Assembly (NCBI RefSeq): GCF_900188145.1
Contig: NZ_FZOJ01000020.1
Coordinates: 21,591 to 85,590, forward strand
Direction: 5' to 3'
Origin: Anaerovirgula multivorans
GTDB taxonomy: Bacteria; Bacillota; Clostridia; Peptostreptococcales; Natronincolaceae
DNA: 64,000 nucleotides
Within the stretch, counting starts at the first letter, position 1. Every line of letters starts with the position of its first letter. The notes beneath the pieces were generated by a model. The model searched no databases. It saw nothing but the letters and a program-made list of their open reading frames with translations, and was not told the origin of the DNA. This document shows, piece after piece, positions 60,292 to 64,000 of the stretch. The position numbers were made by a program, and so were the translations under genes.

Positions 60292-60316
60292 AAGTTCCAG
60301 TTAATAGCTGGAACTT
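60292..60316. terminator. Terminator between convergent genes
   Basis: AAGTTCCAG-ttaatag-CTGGAACTT, with a T-rich stretch on the plus strand; it serves the yyaL pseudogene and the leftward TVP38 gene. Confidence 0.75.
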
Positions 60317-61005
60317 TATTTCTTTTCATCTGTGATTTTCAGTTTTTTAAGTATTATAGGGGTTAACGCTAATAGACTTAATAGAATAAAAGCCAATATA
60401 TTTCCGTTGGTTAAAACTTCTTTTGGTGATTCAATACCCACTAGATTTACTCCTGCATATGCATAGATAATGGAGCTAGGGATTATACCAATAGATGTAG
60501 TCCAAATAAAATCTTTGGTGGATATATTCGTTAATCCACAAAGAAGATTAATTAAAATAAAAGGAAAAACTGGGACCAATCTTATGGATAAGAGATAATA
60601 CTTACCATTCTCTTGTAATGATTTATTAAATGACGATAAATTTTTTTTATACTTGTTTTGAACCCAGCTACCAATATAATGCCTAGATAATAGGAAAGTA
60701 ATGGTTGCACCTATTGTAGCACTAATATTAATAAATAGTACAGCCTTTGACACACCAAATAGAAAACCGCCTAGAAGAGATAATATAATAGCTACGGGTA
60801 CTCCTAATGTAGCAATAATGATATAAATGACTATATAAGAAAGAAGAGAGACGAAGTAATGATTATGCACAAAGTTTTTTAGGAGAATTTTATAGCTTTT
60901 CAAATTTTCAAAAGACAAAATTTTCGTTAGATCTAAATAGTGTATTAAAGAAAAAACTAAAATAAATAAAATAACGATAATAACTATTAAATATGTACGA
61001 TTCAC
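60316..61005 (-). CDS. TVP38/TMEM64 (DedA-like, VTT domain) membrane protein
   Basis: A 229-residue membrane protein with about six helices and the VTT-domain features GVPVAIILSLLGGFLFG, GATITFLLSRHYIG and RLVPVFPFILINLLCG. Family members are implicated in lipid scrambling or membrane homeostasis. I choose the GTG at 61005, 6 bp after GAGAGAAGG on the minus strand; an in-frame TTG at 61044 would add 13 residues but has no ribosome site. Confidence 0.92.
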   Translation of the reverse strand: MNRTYLIVIIVILFILVFSLIHYLDLTKILSFENLKSYKILLKNFVHNHYFVSLLSYIVIYIIIATLGVPVAIILSLLGGFLFGVSKAVLFINISATIGATITFLLSRHYIGSWVQNKYKKNLSSFNKSLQENGKYYLLSIRLVPVFPFILINLLCGLTNISTKDFIWTTSIGIIPSSIIYAYAGVNLVGIESPKEVLTNGNILAFILLSLLALTPIILKKLKITDEKK

Positions 61006-61044
61006 TTTTACCTTCTCTCCCAATAAAATATAGAATGATAACAA

Positions 61045-61374
61045 GCTTAATAGAAAGTGGAGGACACTGATACTAATATTCCAAATTTATGAAATTTTAT
61101 GTAATTGTCGGGAATACTCGTGAATTCATTCGTGAGATGCATTGGCAATATTTTTTCATTTAAGTCTTATTAGAATGTTTGTCTTCAAGACGGAATCCTA
61201 TAATTTTAATCGTAGAAGGTTCATGTCTAAGTATTTATATTTAATTTAAAGAAATGTATTTAAACCTAGTATGGAAAATTATATAATATATGATATAAAA
61301 GAAATATATGATGTAATAATATACTTATAGATCACTCTAGGTCATACACTATTATTAGAAGTAGGAGGATAAAA
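61045..61374. other. Divergent intergenic region
   Basis: AT-rich sequence between divergent genes. I see the expected ribosome site for trmL (AGTAGGAGG) and an imperfect palindrome near CTCGTGAATTCATTCGTGAG (61117 region), but no gene or convincing promoter. Confidence 0.4.
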
Positions 61375-61845
61375 ATGACACTACACCTTGTATTATTAGA
61401 ACCAGAAATTCCACAAAATACCGGGAATATTGCAAGAACTTGCGTTATAACTGGTGCTCCATTACATATTATTGGTCCCACAGGATTTTCTTTAGATGAA
61501 AAGGCTGTTAAAAGAGCTGGTTTAGACTATTGGGAGCTTTTAGATTTTAGATACTACAATGATTACCAAGAATTTTTAGAAAAAAATCAGAATGCAGCTG
61601 TTTATTATGCAACTACCAAAGCTGAGAAAGCCCATAGTGATGTAACCTATGAAGATGAAGTATATATTATGTTTGGAAAAGAAACAGCAGGTATACCCAA
61701 GGAAATTCTTCAGCAAAACAAGGATAGATGTATTAGAATTCCAATGCTAAATATAGAAAAGGCTCGATCCTTAAATCTATCTAATTCAGCCGCTATTGTT
61801 GCATATGAAGTACTAAGGCAATGGGATTATCCTGAAATGCGATAG
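61375..61845 (+). CDS. trmL: tRNA (cytidine(34)-2'-O)-methyltransferase
   Basis: A 156-residue SPOUT methyltransferase modifying the wobble base of tRNA-Leu. LVLLEPEIPQNTGNIARTC, the LHIIGPTGFSLDEKAVKRAGLDYW core (in parts), FGKETAGIP and LNLSNSAAIVAYEVLRQ form the SPOUT knot motifs. Length is normal for TrmL. Start 5-6 bp after GTAGGAGGA. Single gene. Confidence 0.96.
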   Translation: MTLHLVLLEPEIPQNTGNIARTCVITGAPLHIIGPTGFSLDEKAVKRAGLDYWELLDFRYYNDYQEFLEKNQNAAVYYATTKAEKAHSDVTYEDEVYIMFGKETAGIPKEILQQNKDRCIRIPMLNIEKARSLNLSNSAAIVAYEVLRQWDYPEMR

Positions 61846-61929
61846 AGAAGAAAAGTTGATGGAGCAGATCTACTTATAATAGACAGCTTTTAATATATTG
61901 CATGTTAATTTTTTCAGAGGAGGTTTAAC

Positions 61930-62772
61930 ATGGCTAAGATTCAAATAGTAACTGATAGTATGACGGATATTCCTAAATATCTCGTTGATGAGTATAATAT
62001 TATTGTGGTCCCATTGACGATTAATTTCGAAGACGGTGAATATCGTGATGGTATTGATCTAACTGGAGAAGAATTTTATAATAAACTAACCCAAGTAAAA
62101 GAACTTCCCAAAACATCACAAGTTACTCCAAATAGATTTATGGAGGTGTTCAAAGAGGTTTTGGAAGAGGGGAAAGAAATTATCTGCATCAATGGTTCTT
62201 CAAAAGCTAGTGGTACCCACCAGGGGGCATTATTAGCAAAAAATGAATTAGATAATGATAAAATTCATGTATTTGATACAATGGGTTTATGTTTTGGTGG
62301 AGGATTTTTTGTATATGAAGCTGCAAAAATGGTTAAAGAAGAAAAGAATATAGAAGAAATTATTGAAAAGCTAACAACAATGAAATCTAAAGTTGATCAT
62401 ATTTTTACAGTAGATACTTTAGAGTACTTAAAAAAAGGTGGAAGATTGAATCCAATGAAGGCTACTATAGCCACTATTTTAAATGTGAAACCAATATTAA
62501 CAGTAGTAGATGGTTTAGTAGAGTCTTTAGATAAGGTCAGGGGTAGTAAAAAGATAATAGGAAAAATGGTGGAACTAGCGAAGGAAAGAGGGGGAGATTT
62601 CTCAAATAAAACCGTAGCAATTGCTCATGCTAATAATCCAGAAAAAGCAGAAGAATTGATGGAAATAGTAAAGAGAGAGTTGAATCCTAAAGAAATTCTT
62701 TTAACTGAAATAGGTTGTACCATTGGGGCCCATGCAGGCCCTGGCACTTTAGCAATTTTTTATCCCATTTAA
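61930..62772 (+). CDS. DegV family fatty-acid-binding protein
   Basis: A 280-residue DegV/FakB-like protein with IVTDSMTDIPKYL, ELPKTSQVTPNRF, INGSSKASGTHQGA, VDTLEYLKKGGRLN and GCTIGAHAGPGTLAIFY. It binds a fatty acid for phosphorylation by FakA. It is a second copy in the window, only moderately similar to the one at 37.6 kb. Start behind AGAGGAGGTTTAAC. TTAAGAAT...ATTCTTAA just after the stop is a weak hairpin without T run. Confidence 0.95.
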   Translation: MAKIQIVTDSMTDIPKYLVDEYNIIVVPLTINFEDGEYRDGIDLTGEEFYNKLTQVKELPKTSQVTPNRFMEVFKEVLEEGKEIICINGSSKASGTHQGALLAKNELDNDKIHVFDTMGLCFGGGFFVYEAAKMVKEEKNIEEIIEKLTTMKSKVDHIFTVDTLEYLKKGGRLNPMKATIATILNVKPILTVVDGLVESLDKVRGSKKIIGKMVELAKERGGDFSNKTVAIAHANNPEKAEELMEIVKRELNPKEILLTEIGCTIGAHAGPGTLAIFYPI

Positions 62773-62914
62773 GAATAGAACAATTCTTAAAGACCTAAAG
62801 AAAAGTTTTGTTAAATTGACAATAGAAATTATAAATGATTAGGTATTTTACAATGTTAACACTGCTTTTCTTAAATATTTCACAAAAAATATAAGATAGT
62901 TTTTTAAAAAACAG

Positions 62915-62943
62915 TTGATTATGAAAACGTTTCTTATTATAAT
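62915..62943 (+). promoter_or_regulatory. Promoter of the glycine-riboswitch/grd operon
   Basis: TTGATT (62915-62920), 17 bp and TATAAT (62938-62943) lie about 60 bp before the riboswitch. Confidence 0.7.
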
Positions 62944-63004
62944 GAATTTAGATAAAGGATTTTTATACATAAACTGTAAACTATTTAAAAATTAAATATA
63001 CATT

Positions 63005-63212
63005 GCTGGAAGAAGGATGCGGGAGAGACTCAATAGTTTAAAGAAATTAAACTTATTGGGCGCCGAAGGAGGAAGCTAAGAAATTCGCCATTTTTTAGTG
63101 AATATCTCAGGCAAAAGGACCGTGTTTGGACAGTTCTCTGGAAAGCTTATAAAAAGCACCGAAGGAGCAATTTCTGTATATAGAAAGAAACTCTCAGGTA
63201 AATCAACAGAGG
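63005..63212 (+). promoter_or_regulatory. Tandem glycine riboswitch
   Basis: Aptamer 1 has GCGGGAGAGACTC, GCGCCGAAGGAGG, CTCAGGCAAAAGGACCG and TCTCTGGA. Aptamer 2 has GCACCGAAGGAGCAA and ACTCTCAGG, but its core reads GGTAAATCAACAGAGG where the consensus is GGCAAAAGGACAGAGG. The last ACAGAGG also forms the 5' arm of the terminator, so glycine binding would free the operon. It precedes grdX, the expected place in glycine-reductase organisms. Confidence 0.92.
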
Positions 63213-63260
63213 TAATTTGTGGCAACAGGGCGTTGACATAAATTACCTCTGTTTTTGTTT
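63206..63260 (+). terminator. Riboswitch-controlled terminator
   Basis: ACAGAGGTAATTT (63206-63218) and AAATTACCTCTGT (63240-63252) form a perfect 13-bp stem with TTTTGTTTT after it. The 5' arm overlaps aptamer 2. Confidence 0.9.
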
Positions 63261-63263
63261 TGC

Positions 63264-63308
63264 CTATTTTCATGTATATTTAAGCAATTCAAATATACAT
63301 GAAAATAG
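63264..63308. promoter_or_regulatory. Perfect 18-bp inverted repeat between terminator and grdX
   Basis: CTATTTTCATGTATATTT (63264-63281) is repeated in inverse at 63291-63308, 9-bp loop. There is no T run behind it. A second, shorter palindrome TTGTAC-aaat-GTACAA (63333-63348) lies right before the grdX ribosome site. These could be protein-binding sites or RNA-processing hairpins acting after the riboswitch. Confidence 0.75.
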
Positions 63309-63363
63309 CATATTTACATAAACTATAAAAGATTGTACAAATGTACAAAATGGAGGGTAAGCT

Positions 63364-63747
63364 TTGAATAAAATCAACATCATTACTAACAATCCGAAGG
63401 TTTGTCAAAAATATAACGAAAATTACAAAGTTACATTTATCGAAGGAACTTACATGGATGTTTTAGCTATTACAAGAGATTTTATACATAAAGGACATGA
63501 ACTATTAACGCATCCTTTATCTGGTAGCATAAAGCCAAATGAAACTCCTTATAAAAGTATTCTAATTTCAGATCAACCACATACAATGAAGATGCATTCG
63601 CTAATGATTATTGAAGACAGCATTCATACAGCAAAGAAATTTATGGAAATGAAAAAAATGCCTAAATGGACTGAGTCTATATTAGAAGATTTTAGTGAAA
63701 TAGATTATAGATTATTAGAAAGCGGAATAGAAAGTACAAAAATATGA
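63364..63747 (+). CDS. grdX: GrdX family protein
   Basis: A 127-residue protein of the GrdX family, the first gene of glycine reductase (Stickland) operons. INIITNNPKVCQKY at the start and GHELLTHPLSGSIKPNETPYKS in parts are family features. Its role is unknown. The TTG start at 63364 is preceded by TGGAGGGTAAGC. The riboswitch upstream and trxB downstream agree with the usual grdX-trxB-trxA-grdE-grdA order. Confidence 0.92.
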   Translation: MNKINIITNNPKVCQKYNENYKVTFIEGTYMDVLAITRDFIHKGHELLTHPLSGSIKPNETPYKSILISDQPHTMKMHSLMIIEDSIHTAKKFMEMKKMPKWTESILEDFSEIDYRLLESGIESTKI

Positions 63748-63815
63748 TTAATCTAACCTCTTTAAGGTAGTTAATATAATAGAATGATGAAAAAGATACA
63801 TGAGGAGTGAAAAAT

Positions 63816-64000
63816 ATGGAAAAGATTTATGATGTAATCATTATTGGAGGTGGTCCAGCTGGTTTATCTGCAGGGCTATATGCTGCTAGAGGAAAGATGT
63901 CAACCTTGATACTAGAAAAAGATAGAACAGGTGGACAAATTGTAACGACTAATGAAGTGGCTAACTACCCAGGTTCTATGGTAGATGCAACAGGACCCTC
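63816..64000 (+). CDS. trxB: Thioredoxin reductase, N-terminal part (cut by window edge)
   Basis: The first 61 residues of a flavoprotein disulfide reductase: the FAD loop [20 protein letters not shown] and [16 protein letters not shown] are typical of TrxB. In the grd operon it reduces the thioredoxin that recycles glycine reductase. Start behind TGAGGAGTGAAAAAT. The CxxC motif and NAD(P) domain lie outside the window. Confidence 0.95.
   Translation, partial: MEKIYDVIIIGGGPAGLSAGLYAARGKMSTLILEKDRTGGQIVTTNEVANYPGSMVDATGP

Overview
The window is AT-rich and looks like a spore-forming, strictly anaerobic member of the Clostridia that lives on amino acids, close in gene content to Alkaliphilus and its relatives. 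The grounds are a glycine-riboswitch-controlled grdX-trxB start of a glycine reductase (Stickland) operon at the right edge, a Ni-type CO dehydrogenase cluster, an alpha/beta-type small acid-soluble spore protein, a T-box leader, many TTG/GTG starts behind strong AGGAGG sites, and Firmicute-style intrinsic terminators. The species assignment is inference.

Layout. 1-10 kb is ordinary chromosome: the end of an RND efflux pump, DUF503, endonuclease III, an FtsA-like ATPase with an unusual C-terminus, a VanW/G5 envelope protein, DUF2225, O6-methylguanine-DNA methyltransferase, an LCAT-like lipase and a TraB-family membrane protein. 10.3-18.2 kb holds a CAP-domain protein and a cobalamin-riboswitch operon for the late steps of B12 synthesis (cobU-cobO-cobS-cobC-cobQ-cbiB-cobD). 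18.3-22.9 kb has a PerR-like regulator, a HAD phosphatase, a DUF362-ferredoxin protein and a surface 5'-nucleotidase with LysM.

22.9-36.5 kb reads as an iron/heme region. A leftward operon (Crp/Fnr regulator, DUF454, two exporter-fold ABC half-transporters, YgbA) is preceded by two Fur-box-like palindromes. To its right is a heme-acquisition set: a 1424-residue S-layer protein with four NEAT-like domains, a membrane-anchored NEAT protein split by a 9-A slippery tract, and an IsdE-like lipoprotein with its permease and ATPase.

38.6-42.7 kb is an accessory island of small, individually terminated genes: a SASP, short hydrophobic peptides behind a palindromic promoter, a DnaQ-BRCT exonuclease, an unrecognised 402-residue protein followed by a Zn-ribbon membrane protein, and decayed exonuclease DNA. 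43-46.4 kb has a preQ1-riboswitch queT gene, a lipoprotein with an SGAT motif, and xdhC next to an xdhC remnant. 46.5-50.8 kb is an Rrf2 regulator and a cooS-cooF-FAD oxidoreductase operon. Both promoters carry the same AAAGTATAC-N7-GTATACTTT palindrome, and the CODH departs from the canonical active-site sequence.

51-64 kb contains a ClC channel, a dead REP-associated transposase bounded by REP hairpins, a T-box leader in front of a TAXI-TRAP transporter, three decayed copies of the 5' part of a yyaL (DUF255) gene interleaved with a DUF1016 fragment and a def-XRE pair, then trmL, degV, and the glycine-riboswitch grd operon.

Most interesting leads: the Rrf2/divergent-CODH regulon, the frameshift-tract NEAT anchor protein, the T-box/TRAP pairing, the repeated breakage of yyaL, the possible toxin-immunity pair of the accessory island, and a dispersed ~53-bp palindromic repeat family.
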